Below, piece after piece: positions 46,286 through 59,374 of a DNA stretch of 64,000 nt (position 1 is the stretch's first letter; every line of letters begins with the position of its first letter). The notes under the pieces were generated by a model, which searched no databases, was not told where the DNA came from, and worked only from the letters and a program-made list of their open reading frames with translations. The stretch is from assembly GCF_963675165.1 (NCBI RefSeq), contig NC_087392.1, forward strand, positions 1,503,001 through 1,567,000. Reading direction: 5' to 3'. Made by a program: the position numbers and the translations under genes. This DNA comes from Halichondria panicea (taxonomy: Eukaryota; Porifera; Demospongiae; Suberitida; Halichondriidae).

Positions 46286-49200
46286 ATGGACAGAGAAGCA
46301 AGCTTTCTACGTTGCTCAAAGGTAAGTTACAAGCATGACAAGTCTATCCCAAGCTTGCTTATAACTCTGTGTGTCTGCCCTGAAGTTGAGCTGCTATGCT
46401 GAGTTCAACAGGATGGTGCAAGTAGTAGCCAAGGTAGGGAGCCTCGGTGGTGGTGGACACAAGGAGCTCCAGAGTGCTAATAGAGGGTGAGTAAAGAAAC
46501 TGAGCATTTTCTTATATCTTTTCCAACTCATACATATAGGACAGGGACTAGTGCAGAGTATCACTTCTACTACACTTTGTCTGCCATGCTCAGGGAGATT
46601 GTACGGTATGTTCACATGCAGCGCTAGATCTAGCCTGATAACTTGCTAACTAGAACTACGTAGGTCTAGCATAATCTCTTTGGTTAGAGCCTGAGCATAT
46701 GCAACTCACTCATGATCATTTGCAGCAATACTGATCCCATTGAGCAAAAGAAGGACCTACAGAAAGTGTACAGTTGGTACAGCCTCAACAAGCCGATACT
46801 AAAAGCCAAGACTAAAAGAGGTCAAACCAAGCCCCTACTCTCACTGAAAACAACTGAGCAAGGGGACAACGGATCACAAGAATTAAGTCGCCCGCAAACA
46901 GCACCTGCCTCACTTTGCCACGTTAGTAAATTTATCGAAGTGTTCTAGATGTCCTTTCCTAATAGCATAATTATTGCGAATACCCTCAATCTTAACTATC
47001 CGCCCACCTGCATATATAGGGCATGACACCACTGAAAACTGGACCTGCATTTACAAGTTCCTACATCCGCCGGTCAATGATGGGTGAAATTCAATCTATC
47101 AGTCCCGGACAGACTTTTGATGAGCTACAAACTACACACGTTCAATTGCAACCGCCCAAAACTGTTTCGAAAAGGTAAGCTAGCTATCAGAAGCCCATCA
47201 AGGAAGGAGCGGCTAACTTCAACATATACTCGGAGATCACATTTCGTAATTTCCGGTGAAACTGCATTTCCTTTTATGCATGGAAGCGACTAAATGCTTG
47301 CAAACCGCAACACGTACTGTATTGCGTATAACATGTGTAGGGATTCAACCACTTAGCATAATTATATGGAAATGCAGTCATAGCCACTTACAAAACGTGA
47401 TTCCCGTAGTCGCCGCTCCTTCTCTTATGATGGGATCCTGCTATTATTACCTGCGCAGCAGAGGTAGAGTGATTGGTGTGTGCATCAGTTTGTGCGTGTG
47501 TGTGTAGACACAAAGATGAGCTGTTTGAGCTAACTAGACACATTCTCATGAACTGCTTTAACTGTTAATGAGACAGTGGTTGACTAATAATACGCTATTA
47601 ACAGTTGAAACTTGTAGGTGATATTTGAAGACGATAAAAGCACTGTTTTCTAATCGTTGCTTTATAGATTCACGATCATTCCCCATATTTAATAAATAAG
47701 GTCATTACGATAAAAACTTAATTGCATGTCGTTATGTCAACGCACGGGGTGAATGCTCTACTGCATGAGCATCTTGTTCATACTTTTTTAAAATTTTAGC
47801 AACAATTTTTATCCCAGGCCCAAGAGCTCAGGTTCACTCCAGAAAAGAGCACCACAACACCCAAGATTTTCCAAAGGGTCTGAGATAACGACCCTCTCAG
47901 TTGTAGAGTTCCCTTCTGAAGATACCTTCAGCGGGAATCATCATCACAGAAGACCAGCCACTGTACCAGCTGCCATTAGCTGTGAGCAACTCTTCAATTT
48001 CACCTCAGGAGTGGCAGCTAACATGGTGTTAGACAAGGAAATGGTAAATGAGTGATGCATGTCCATGCAGATGTAGCATAAAATACTGTGTACCTGCAGA
48101 GGTTGATGAGGGAGAAGTTCATAAGGAGGAGGACTGTATCGGCACAACCAGCTGCTCGTTCATCTTCACGGCTACTTGTAAGCTCTCCGATTGAAAGGCC
48201 ACAAACCACAAAAGAAGGACAAGTACGACATTACAATGAAGCTGAGAGACAAGTCAGAGGAACTCAACAAGAAGCAGTATCTATTACAACCACAAAGACG
48301 GATGAAGCTACTTCACCAACAAAGCAAAGTAAATTTCTTCTTCTAAAAGGCAAGTCTATGAATATCTCTGAATCTGACAAGCCTGTGGCTATGGAGACTA
48401 TACCAGAAGAGCGTTTATCGGCTGCTTCATTGTCTAAACCTACAAATGTTGCTCCTGGAAAAGTGGCACTAAATAATCATCCAAAACAAGTTAACAATTC
48501 TCCACAACACTCGTCTACCACAACTACTGAACAAAATTCTGGCAACCATGTTAATAAAGCTAGAGAGGACCAAGAACCTGATCAGACACCACTGTCTGCA
48601 AAGGTTACATTGAGGAACCATCTCTCACAGTCAGAACAAGGGAAAGGCAACCAGTCAACTGTTGGGCAGAAAGGCAAACGGTAATGTACTTAGACGTCTA
48701 TATAGTATTATTATATGATTTTCTGAAAGCTTAGAAAGTAAAATAATGTGTAAAACTTTAATGTACTTAGGCCACTCCAAGTGACACTCTGGTTTCTGGT
48801 CCTGAAGTTTTTCTAATTGCACGCGGGCGGGCGGCTTTTCTCATTATGTCATTATCAATTTCACCTTATGAATCTCATTATTTTGCAAATGAATATCATT
48901 ATCACACTATTTTGTACCGCATGGACCATTCTGCGCATGCGTAGTAGAAATAATGGGATAGAAATCCAATAATGAGATAGAAATCCAAGAATAAAATCTG
49001 ATGCGGGCGGTGGACCAGAAACCAGAGTATCATTTGGAGTGGCCTTAGTGAAAATCAAAATTAATGATGTCATTGTGTTTAAATCTAAAATTTCGTTACG
49101 GCCATAATGTATTATTTTTCACCCTTTGACCCATGCTGCAGAGTGGTTGCTGATCTGAAGATCACAACATTGGCATTTCTCAAGGAAGAGCAGATGTAAG

Positions 49201-49451
49201 CAAGAGCACACTAATAATTAAGCTAGCAATTATTTGAATCATACCCAATCATGCAGAATACCAAGAGCACAGGGCAGGAAGTCACAGGGACAACTGCACA
49301 AGCACAGGTGAGATTATATATGTATATATAATTATTAGCAAGTGATCATTCCTTCACATGCATCTTTACATACAGGCCAAGACCACATACTGTTCACAGT
49401 CAAACAAAACACAGAACTGATTTATCAAATTTAACATCAGTGGCACAATAA
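46286..49451 (+). CDS. Uncharacterised 513-residue protein
   Basis: Ten exons join in frame: 46286-46321, 46386-46486, 46540-46605, 46726-46921, 47020-47174, 47818-48043, 48100-48680, 49142-49195, 49257-49307, 49376-49451; 1542 nt. I do not recognise the family. The N-terminal 110 residues look folded, with AEYHFYYTLSAMLREIVR and DPIEQKKDLQKVYSWYSLNK as the most conserved-looking stretches. The rest is basic, rich in S, T, K and Q, and probably disordered, apart from a helical RLMREKFIRRR near residue 261. No signal peptide or membrane segment. Exon 4 uses a GTTAGT donor. Exon 7 could instead end at an in-frame TAA two bases after its donor; the spliced form adds 60 residues. A cytosolic or nuclear adaptor is possible but unproven. 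Confidence 0.72.
48770..49044. mobile_element. 275-bp MITE in an intron of the unknown gene
   Basis: Inverted ends of about 33 bp, GGCCACTCCAAGTGACACTC on the left and its near complement on the right (two mismatches). A TTA duplication flanks it at 48767-48769 and 49045-49047. No coding capacity. It fills most of the 461-bp intron between exons 7 and 8. Confidence 0.8.
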
Positions 49452-49497
49452 ACTTAAGACATTTACATGTATAATGTGCTTTTGTAGATGTATATAC

Positions 49498-49514
49498 AAT
49501 AAAGTTGAAATAAA
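49498..49514 (+). terminator. Polyadenylation signals of the unknown gene
   Basis: Two AATAAA hexamers, at 49498-49503 and 49509-49514, 46 and 57 bp after the stop codon of the plus-strand gene and just before the stop codon of the converging FRY gene. Confidence 0.65.
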
Positions 49515-49536
49515 TGTTGTGGTCAAAAATTGTTCA

Positions 49537-50784
49537 CTATACACTGTGTTCTACAAATCCTCCTGGTAAAGTTCTACTGCTACCTCTAATATGTAAATGT
49601 CCATAGGTTGTAGGAGGTGTGGCATTATCATGTGACTCATCCGTGGCCTGTTGATCAGACTGTTCCAGCAACGAGTGCAGACTACTATTCTGGGTCATGA
49701 GTTTAGTGAGAACATCAGACAGTTTCTGTTCTGTATTCGTTATAAACAGCACACCTGCAAAAGAACGACATCACATAACAAATTTGCACACAACCAACAG
49801 CACATAATTCCACACAACTAAAATAGCACATGCAGTCTCTCAGGACATGTGTCCTACCTTGTTGTTGGTTTGTAATAAAGTGTGCGTAAATGAAGAAGAG
49901 ACATTGAACATCATCTCCTTCTCCCGTACCAAACATTTCCTCGTCTCTCCAGTTCTTTCGTATCGTGTGCAGTAGTTGGATGGCTTTGAGATATTGCTTT
50001 CGATTCAGCACGTCCTCAAGCATGTGTACAGCATCGGACATGCTCGACAACTGACCCACCTCCCTCTCAGAAAAATCATCAAATGGAGGGGAGGGGCCTC
50101 GGCTAATGGTAAGCATCGCATCCTCACTCTCTCGTACAAGGGAGGTCAGCTCTGAGCATGTGTCTCCAACCTGTGTGCATGTGTATGGGAGTGATAATAC
50201 TTGGCATAGAATATTGAATGCACAGGATTTATACATGTAGCAACGAATTTGTATACAGGTAATATAAGCACAGACTGTTGGGTAGACACATGTGTGGCCA
50301 CAAGATTTTCCAGAGGCCTTAACAGATGGATTCCAATTCTATAAGACTATAGCTCAATTCACACAACAGAATAAAACTCACAGCTTTCTGTTGTAGGGGA
50401 GGCTGAAGCATACCCATGAGCTTGACATAGGAGCCCAACAGAACCAGCAGCTGGTAGTGGAACATGTGTACAGCTCTACAGAGCGAGCGACCAGCCTGCT
50501 CCTGACTGACGGATGTGGTCTGTCTGAGAGTCTGCTGGAATACTGTCAAGGCCTATAGGGAATGGAATAACCTTTCAGTGCAGTAACATGTGTACAGTAT
50601 AACATAAGAATGATTTGTAAGTCATTGTATAGGCTATGCGCTTGTACACACAGTGCGTATATACATGTATTGTTGAGCTTATGTACCTCTTGAACATTTT
50701 TTCTCTTATCAACGTAAGCAGAGAGATTGTTTTCTAACTCAAGGACAATGGAAACTAACGGCTCAAGCAGCTCCGACTGTATTA

Positions 50785-50842
<58 letters not shown>

Positions 50843-53800
50843 CGTGCGTGTGTGTACAACACAAAATATTACATACCATTTCCGAATCAATAAAGACTTT
50901 TGGGATCTTAAAGTCGGACATTAAAAATTCGGCAGTGACAAGGAAATGTGATGCAATCGACTTGAATCCATTCCCAATGTAATTGCATGCTTCTCTGGTC
51001 AGATTGGAGAATTGTAGACGGAGTGTGGAGAAGAGACGGTCAAACAGGAAGTAAGTGTGTACTGCTACCATCGGAGATTGGTCACGGCAGAGAGCAGTCA
51101 CATGATTATGCCATGCCTCCTCGATCTATAGCATGGAATATAATAGTTAGATAGTCATACGAACCACATTTAGTTGCACACACTCACTTCTTCTGCAGAG
51201 CAGTAAAAGAATCTTGACACTCCACTGTCTTGGTGTAATGGTTTTTCATCTCTTGGTGGTTCCAGTTCACTGTACACAAAGGATTCAAAATGATTCTACA
51301 TTGACTGAAAGCTTACTTGTTCACAGGCTCATCAGAAAGGTCATGTGACCCCACCTCTTGGCCAAGATCAGTATCCTCACTGCCTCCTCCCTCCGACACG
51401 GCTATCTCCACACCACCCTCACTAAACTCCGGCTCTTCTACCGACCCACCACCTCTGAACTTTGACCCCTTGTCATCATCATCCTCTCCGGCGCTAGACT
51501 CCTGGTCCTCTCTGTCCAACACTTCGTCTAACTGAGCCAGGATCTCCAGTCCATCATTATCGTCCTCACCCTCAGCTGTATGAGGTTCAGTCAACGTGGC
51601 ATCAAGAGACATATCTTGTAGAACATCTCTTGAAGGACTTTGTCTTTCGCTAGAGCTTCGAACAGAAACGCCTTCTGCAATAGGAGATAGGATGTGTTCA
51701 TGGTGGTCACCTGATGTATCGTGAGATTTGCCTTCAACTGAGTAATGTGTGAGATCTTGCTGGTCGTCAGAAGTATCATGTGATGTATCAAGTGACCTAT
51801 CTGATAAGTCATCGAAATTTTTCTTATCGAGCATCTCAAAGAAGAGATTTTCCCCTAGGGACTGATCATTTATTTGCCTACTATCTCCTTCTCCTTCGTC
51901 TGTTGGCATGGTGGCCATTACGAGAGTTGGTGATATGACAGACTGGGGTATGGGGAAGTCAGTGTCTGAGTTGGGAGATTGTTCGTGTGCGTGTGCGTGG
52001 CCTACTCCATCTGAGTGTTTAGAATCGGTTGATCCTGTCTTGCTGTGACCTGATGCCTGTGAGAGGGGTTCAGATGAGGCTGGGGGAACTTCCTTTTCCC
52101 TTTGAATTATATCTGTGTCAGATTTTTTCTGGTCAGTTTGTGAGTCAAGACTGTCTCTATGCTGGGATAACCGTTTACTGTTAGTTTTGGGGGAGGTTTC
52201 CTTTGATTCGGGGGATTTCTCCTCTGAGTCTTGTCTCGCGCACGGTGACGAATCACGCGAGCGATCAGCGTCAGGTATCATATCGTCATGTGACTCGGAC
52301 TCGGCAACACCAGAAAGGGGATTGTACGAGTATCGGTGCTGTTGTTTTCGGAGGACAAGTGGTGACTTCTCGGGAGAGGTGTGTCTTCGATGCTTTCGGA
52401 TTACATCTGGTGAGTGAGAAAGGTTCAGCACAAGAGATCGTGGTGATGATGACCGCGGAGGACTGATAGACTCTGGAGGAGGAGGAGAGATATTTTATAA
52501 AACTAGCTAAGTGGTATTGGTTGCAGTCAAGCAGGGCAGTGCACAGTCAATTAGGAGGTGGCCTATGAGAATACTTGCATAGAGAAAGTTGTAGACTGAC
52601 TGACCTTCCAATTCGTGATCATCTGACTCTGCTGTGTCATCTCCACCCACACTCTCCACTAGAGACAGACGACTGCCCATCAGCGACCCCGGTAAAGAGC
52701 TAGAGAGAGAGAGAGAGGGGGGAAGCACTGACAACAGTAATACAGTGTTCTAAGAGCTACAGAATGCAACGATTCTTCTTCAATGCAAACGGTTGTGGGT
52801 ACTCAAAGGTATAGCTTAGCAAATAACTCGTACATATACACATAGTATCAGTGTTGCCCACCCGTCCTCCTCCTTATCCTCCAGCTCGACATCGAGGGGC
52901 TCGGAGGGGCGGGTGAAGGGACCAGGGGGAGTCTCACTGTCATTGCTGCTGTGGTCGTACTTGTACTCAAAGTCATTGAGGAAGTCAAACTCATTGCCAA
53001 CAGCTGCAATGTACACCTGAGGAGGGTGTGGGGTGGAGTACTTACAACTGCACAACTACATGTATACATGTACATGTACATGTAATTGTAGTTTTTTTAC
53101 ACATTATATATACACATTTAATGAACATGTACAATGTACATCAAAAAGCAAAAGTAAGCACCAATTTAGTAGTACATGTAGTACCCTGTAATTATCCTAT
53201 AGGCATTAGTAAAGCATTATTTTGGATGCTTATGGGATTTTTAAGAATAATAATCGATAGGCTTCCACCCGAGTTACATACATGTACAGTACATGTACTG
53301 TACATGTGTGTGGTATCCATCCTTTACCTGTGATTCTGGCTGGGAGCTGTCCAGTATCTCATCAGCGATGGAGCTGGCTGTCTCATCCGAGGCACTCGAG
53401 TAGAGAGTTCCTTTGTCTCCTATCAACGCTTGCTCATCGGTGAAAATGACACTAGGGCTGCTCATAATCACAGGGACAGGACCACTAGCATTGAGCACAC
53501 TCAGTATACGTTCTCGTGTACGCCTCTGGCAGCTTTGAGGTCGTTTCCATGACGCTGTGGTCAGGTGACTGTTGGCAGCAAGGGCGAGGTCATGTGATCC
53601 ATGCTGTAAGTCCATCTGGAACTGAAGTGTGGGGCCGGGTAGTGTCTGGTTGAATAGACCCAGGTCAACAGGGAGGCCTCGAGTGGGCGGTTGGACAAGA
53701 GATGCAGAGTTGGAGACGGCGAGCTTTAGTAGGTCCAACGCTTCCTTCCACAGAACACCCTGTACAGGGACAACACTTTCTTAACAACAGTAGATAAGTA

Positions 53801-54628
53801 GCAAATACATGTATCCGTAGCTCAAAACTTTAAGGCAATTAAATCCTGTACAGATTTACGTACTCCTATTGCCCCACCCACCTTGACGTGCTGTGTGGCC
53901 ACTGTCATGATGGTACCGGCCATTCTCATCATCTCGTGGCTGTTGGAGTCCTGTAGTCGTGTGTACTCAAACAGTAACCTCAGGACTGGTCGATGGTATA
54001 GAGGGCTGCCTTTGTCTAGCAGCTCCGCCAGCAACGAGAGCATCTGTGTGGGGGTGTGAGGGTACAATAGTAGTACAGACTGGATAAATCTGGACATACA
54101 TCTGTACATGCTACTCTGTGTATAACACTGATATCGACACATGTATGATCGTGTGTTACCTTGACAGCCAGAGGGGGGTAAGCATCATGGAGGTAGCGAC
54201 ATATGCCAGCTAGCCAGAGGTCCACTCCATTAGTAAAGTCTCTAGTGGCGTACATCTGAAACATTTTGCTCATGTGCACCAGCTTTGTCTTGCTCTCCTC
54301 AGAGGGGAGGTCCACAGATGTACATGCCTAAACATGATTGGTAAAGTAACAGTAAACGTACAAGTACAAGTACAATCTGTAATTCTTGTCAAAGTGATAA
54401 GCATACATGTAACTATATACTACACATACATGTACATGTATGCTACAGGTAATGGGGATAGTATACAGGCTCACCTGTTGGATGTTTGACACCACTTTGA
54501 TACAGAATTCTGTGGGTTGGTCAAAATGGTGAATGAGGACAGGCATGAGTGACATCACGTTCAGAGGAAGGCCATCGTACTGACTGGGGTCAAACACAAA
54601 CCGTGTGGAGTGGAGTGTGATCCTGTGG

Positions 54629-54664
<36 letters not shown>

Positions 54665-57600
54665 TTGTTGTACCGGATACAATTACATTTGCTCTAGTGT
54701 ATGATAATTAACCTGCTACCGACAAATACTATCTGATAATAATATAAATAAGTACAAAAGTATCATCGACAAGCCAACTGTACATATACTGTATATACAC
54801 ATGGAATTGTTCCTACCTGGACAGAATCTCCCTCGATGGCTCAGAAGTTGAATCCAATGTAAGTCCTTTCAACAACAATTTCTGCACTCCAGGGAAGGTA
54901 CTCCACTTCATCTTGTCCAACAGAGACTCTAGCCTCTCGTAAGTGTCGTTCATACTCAGCTCCAGATGGTCCAGCACACGACAGAGTAGTCTCTGGGCCA
55001 TCAAGTACTCTCCCTCAAAGTCAGACTCAAGGAGGCTAGTAGCAGTCCAGAACAGTTGGGCTGATAAGTCTGGTGTGAACGGTTTGATGGCGTCCGAGGA
55101 GAAGGACGGGCCGTATCGGTATGAAGACGTTTCTATCATAGATCTGGAAAGGGAAGAGATTTATGTAGACGATTGTGGACACATACACATACGTACGTAC
55201 GCACATAAAGTTGCTACATGTATCTCTGATCAGAAATACGTACTGTACTCTGAAAGAACGCATAATTCTACATATTGTAAGAAAATGTTACCGTTTCCAC
55301 ACAACCCACCAACACCCACTCACCTTGGCCTCTTCTTTCCGCTTAACTCCGCCCCATCTGAGTCCTTAAACACTCCGTACTGCAGTAGCGAGCTGTTTCG
55401 TCTCTTCAGATCAATGGGCTGCTTTGGTTGGGACACTTGCGAGGGAGCCTGTGAACTCTCACTGCTACTCTCCACGTCTTGAACCTTTGACGGGGCCACT
55501 CGCTCCATCACACTTTCTTTAGTCATCTCCTTCACTGTCACTGATTCGTTACTCACTAAACTCTCATGGCTAACTGTTAGAGACTGCATCTTGAGTAGCC
55601 CCGAATCTTTCAAGCTCTCTTTGCTCTGGTAAATCTCGCGATCCTTGCTGTTCTTTAAGCTCGAGTCAACTTGGAGTGAGTCGAATCTATTCCGGCTAGA
55701 TTTAGAGTCATCTTCGTTATGAATATCTTGCAGTTGCTGTGTAGAGTGGGCTCGCACCATTGGGGAGTCATTTGTAAGTACTTTTGTGATATGGGAGGTA
55801 CTGAGAGGAGAATTCAGGTGCGGGTGTGAGGGGGTACGTTGTATTTTACCCGAGATCATACTCTCTGAGAGATCAAGCCGATTGTTTTTATCGCTAGTAG
55901 AGGGTGACTTGACTCTCCGAGTGTGCAGTTTAGGGGACTGGGGGGTGGTTGATTTGAGGTGGGTACTGTCCAGACTGTGCTGTTTAGGGTGTGCTACATG
56001 TACGTGGTCAGCACTATGCTGCTTGTTTATCATGCGTCGAGAGCTCCCCATATCGTGATCGAACAATGCTTGAAGAGAGGGGGGCGGCTCGGAGGATTTA
56101 CGGGATCGTCCGTCTCTGTCCTCTGTTGTTCCGACTATCGGAGAGACGAGGGTTTCCTTGACTGTCTCTTTGGCTACTTTAGTGTCCGAGGCACTGGCAG
56201 AGTTGGCAGGTGCAGCACCACCCTCCAGAGATGTCTGTATACATGTACATGTGCATAATAATTATAGAGCTTAAGTACTGCATGTGCTCATGTACAATCA
56301 CACCACATGTACATAATAATTATAGAGCTTAAGTACTGCATGTGCTCATGTACAATCACACCACATGTACATAATAATTGCCATAATTATGGTATAGCTA
56401 CATATAACACAGGTTTACAAAGTTCTGTACACAGCAGCCTCTAATAGTGTATCTTACCAAATGGCTGTCTTGAAGGACACTTTCTAGAGGTGAGCTCTTT
56501 TGAGGGCTGTTGGAAGGAGTGTGATGAGCAATGATTGGAATGGTGCTACTTGTATTCTCTGGAATGGCTATTGGAGCGGTACGAGACGTCTGAATGATTG
56601 TTGAGTGGGGGCGGACTGGTAGAACCACACCCATTTCATCACGCTCCTTCGGATGCATTGTCGAGAAGGCCATAGGGAAGGGCTGCATGGAACAACCAAC
56701 ACACAGTAAACATACTATACGCACATGTACATGTACATTTGCATGTATGTATCATGTTCAATGTTCAGCCCTAAAGAAGTAATTTACATGTTATGTACAC
56801 GTACGTCCCTCCTAACTCACTTGTGTCTCTCTGATGGAAGGGGTAGAGGGTGGGGACATTGGTCTGGGGAATATCCCACCTCCCTCGTATGGAGTGCCCA
56901 CTTCCATCTTAGCTTTGGCTGAACTAGGTCGTGACATCATCTCTGCCTTGTTGGTCACACTTCGCCCACGGGAATGGTGTCTCTTGGTCACACCCACTGG
57001 TGGACCACCCCCTGAGAAAGCCCCTGCACCAGTATTAACAGGAGGAGTCGGGGGGAAACTGTGCGGAGTATCTGGTTGGTCGCCTGAAGAGAAAAAAATT
57101 GAGTGAATTTTTTTAAGTTAATGTCTTTAATAAAACATTCTTACTTGGCAATGGAGAAAGCTCTGAAACCTTCCTTGGAGAAATAACATTGCTAGGCAAC
57201 AACTGGTTCCCGTCAATGTGATCCACAGCTGACTCGATGGTGAGCACAATTTCAAGTACGTAGCTCTGCATGTCTTCCTTGTCCTCGGATGCTGACTCAG
57301 CAAGTCTGGTGAGAACTTCTCTAAACATAGAGGAGGAGAGAGGCAGCTGCAAGGCTCGGCACACCTGGAATGACTGGCTAGCGTACTGATGGGAGGAGCA
57401 GCTTGTAGCCCACTGCAGGAGGTAAAGGAGCTTTAATGTTTGGATCTATTACAGTGTAGCTACATTTGCTGGCTGGATTTTGACCTACACTCCAACTACT
57501 TACAATGTCAAACCTCTACAGTATAAATTAGAGGACCTTTAATGCTAGCTACCTTTGCTGGCTGGATTTAGGTCCACATATACACTGCAATTACTGTGAT

Positions 57601-59332
57601 GGCTTTACAATGCATACACTGTACATGTAGGTAGGCCACTACATGCATTGTAAGCAAACCTGTACAGTGTATATATGCGTACATGTACATATAAGCTCAC
57701 CTGTAAGGCAATCATGGTCCACTTCTCCTTGAGTGAGAGGGCGGCCACATTCTCAAACACTTGCAGGATCTTTGTGACCAGACCAAACAACTCAGCCACC
57801 TGTCCACTGGGGTTGAGACGATTACACGTCAGATCTGCACAATACACGTATGTGATACATTAAGTGCAGAATAGACAAAATACAAACCATGTAGTACCCT
57901 CACCTGCAAAGGGCCAGGGTGGTCGATGAGTGTCCCTGGAGGCCACAAAATGGATGAGCTCTCTAGCTTCAAGAGAGAGTGCTGACTGCAACTGAGGGTT
58001 GGAGAACTTGAGTGAGTCAAGGGATCCTAGCTCCAGGTTGGTGCGACTGCCTCCAGCCTGGTCCAGCTCACTGCCTAGACTGATGGCTGAGAATGAGCGA
58101 AGTGTCACTTCTTGTTGGACAAACCTGATGATTGTGCATTGGGTAAGGAATAGACTTACTAATGTTCTGGTACACATAACAACAATGGTGTACATTTATG
58201 TTTGTAATACTTCTAGTTCAATGTACATTACGCTACAAGGTTCAGTTCACTCACTCACTAAATACACAACTTACAGACTGTACATAATCTAGCTGCACGT
58301 ACGAATGTCCACAACAAGCACTTAACAAAATCAACCAGTGCATGTGTATGTTACGAGTTCCATTAGCTCACCTAGCCTGGAGAGCAGCCACCTTGTTGTT
58401 CTGACATGCCAGCACCACAAGAAGATTCCCAAGCAGCTTCTTACTGTGCTCAAAGACGAGGGGACGATAGAGGTCCAGTCCGAGGATGATCACGTGGAGT
58501 AGGAGGGGCAAGTGGGCGGACCAATCCACACCCTTCAACTCAACAACCAACTCGGAGAGAAGAATCAGGGCAAAGTTGCACCTATAGTGTATGTAGGAGG
58601 GAAAGTGTGTTTCGTATTGAACAGACTTCAAGCTTTAGCCCAGAACTTGAAAAAGCGCATTCTATCTATTCTGTACCATACATCGATAAGTTTTAGAGGC
58701 ATAGCGTACGTGTATGTACACAACTCACCTGTGTAAGCCTATTGGCTTCTGAGTTGGAGCTTTGAGAATCTCCCTCATGTTCACGAAATGCTGCCTATTG
58801 GAGGGCAGAGGGAGGGGCAGAGGGGGAGAGCCGGGGGTACGAAAGGAGATCCTCCAGGCCACAGCCCATCCCACCCCCTCGAAACCTTCGGGTGATGCGG
58901 TGTGGGACTGGCGCATAGTCCCGTGAGACATGGTCACATGATAGTAGGGTGGGGAGTCTGTGCCTTGAATGTCAGAGGAGATGAGCTCCACAGACTAAAG
59001 GGGGGGGGGGGGGGAGGGGAGACAGGTTAGCCTGTGGGTTTATCATAATACATGTACCACTATCAATTCATACATACGATTAAGACTACCTTTACCCTCA
59101 CCTGCAGATCTTTAATGAGCTCTGTGACGATGGGCCGGACCTGGTGCTGACTGAGACACACCATGATCCTCTTAGCCTGAGCCAGCATGAGAGGGAGGTT
59201 CCCCGACACACACGTCAGTCGACCGAGGTAGTTCAGAGTCACTCGAATGTTCTGAGGCCACATGCAGAGTGCTGACCACAACGCCTCCACCTCCTTGATG
59301 TGGTTATCACCATACTGTATGTACATGTATGT

Positions 59333-59374
<42 letters not shown>

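Noticed and set aside
50727-50982. Open frames of repeated CVCVCV or HTHTHT
   Set aside because: Translations of the (GT)n microsatellite, not genes.
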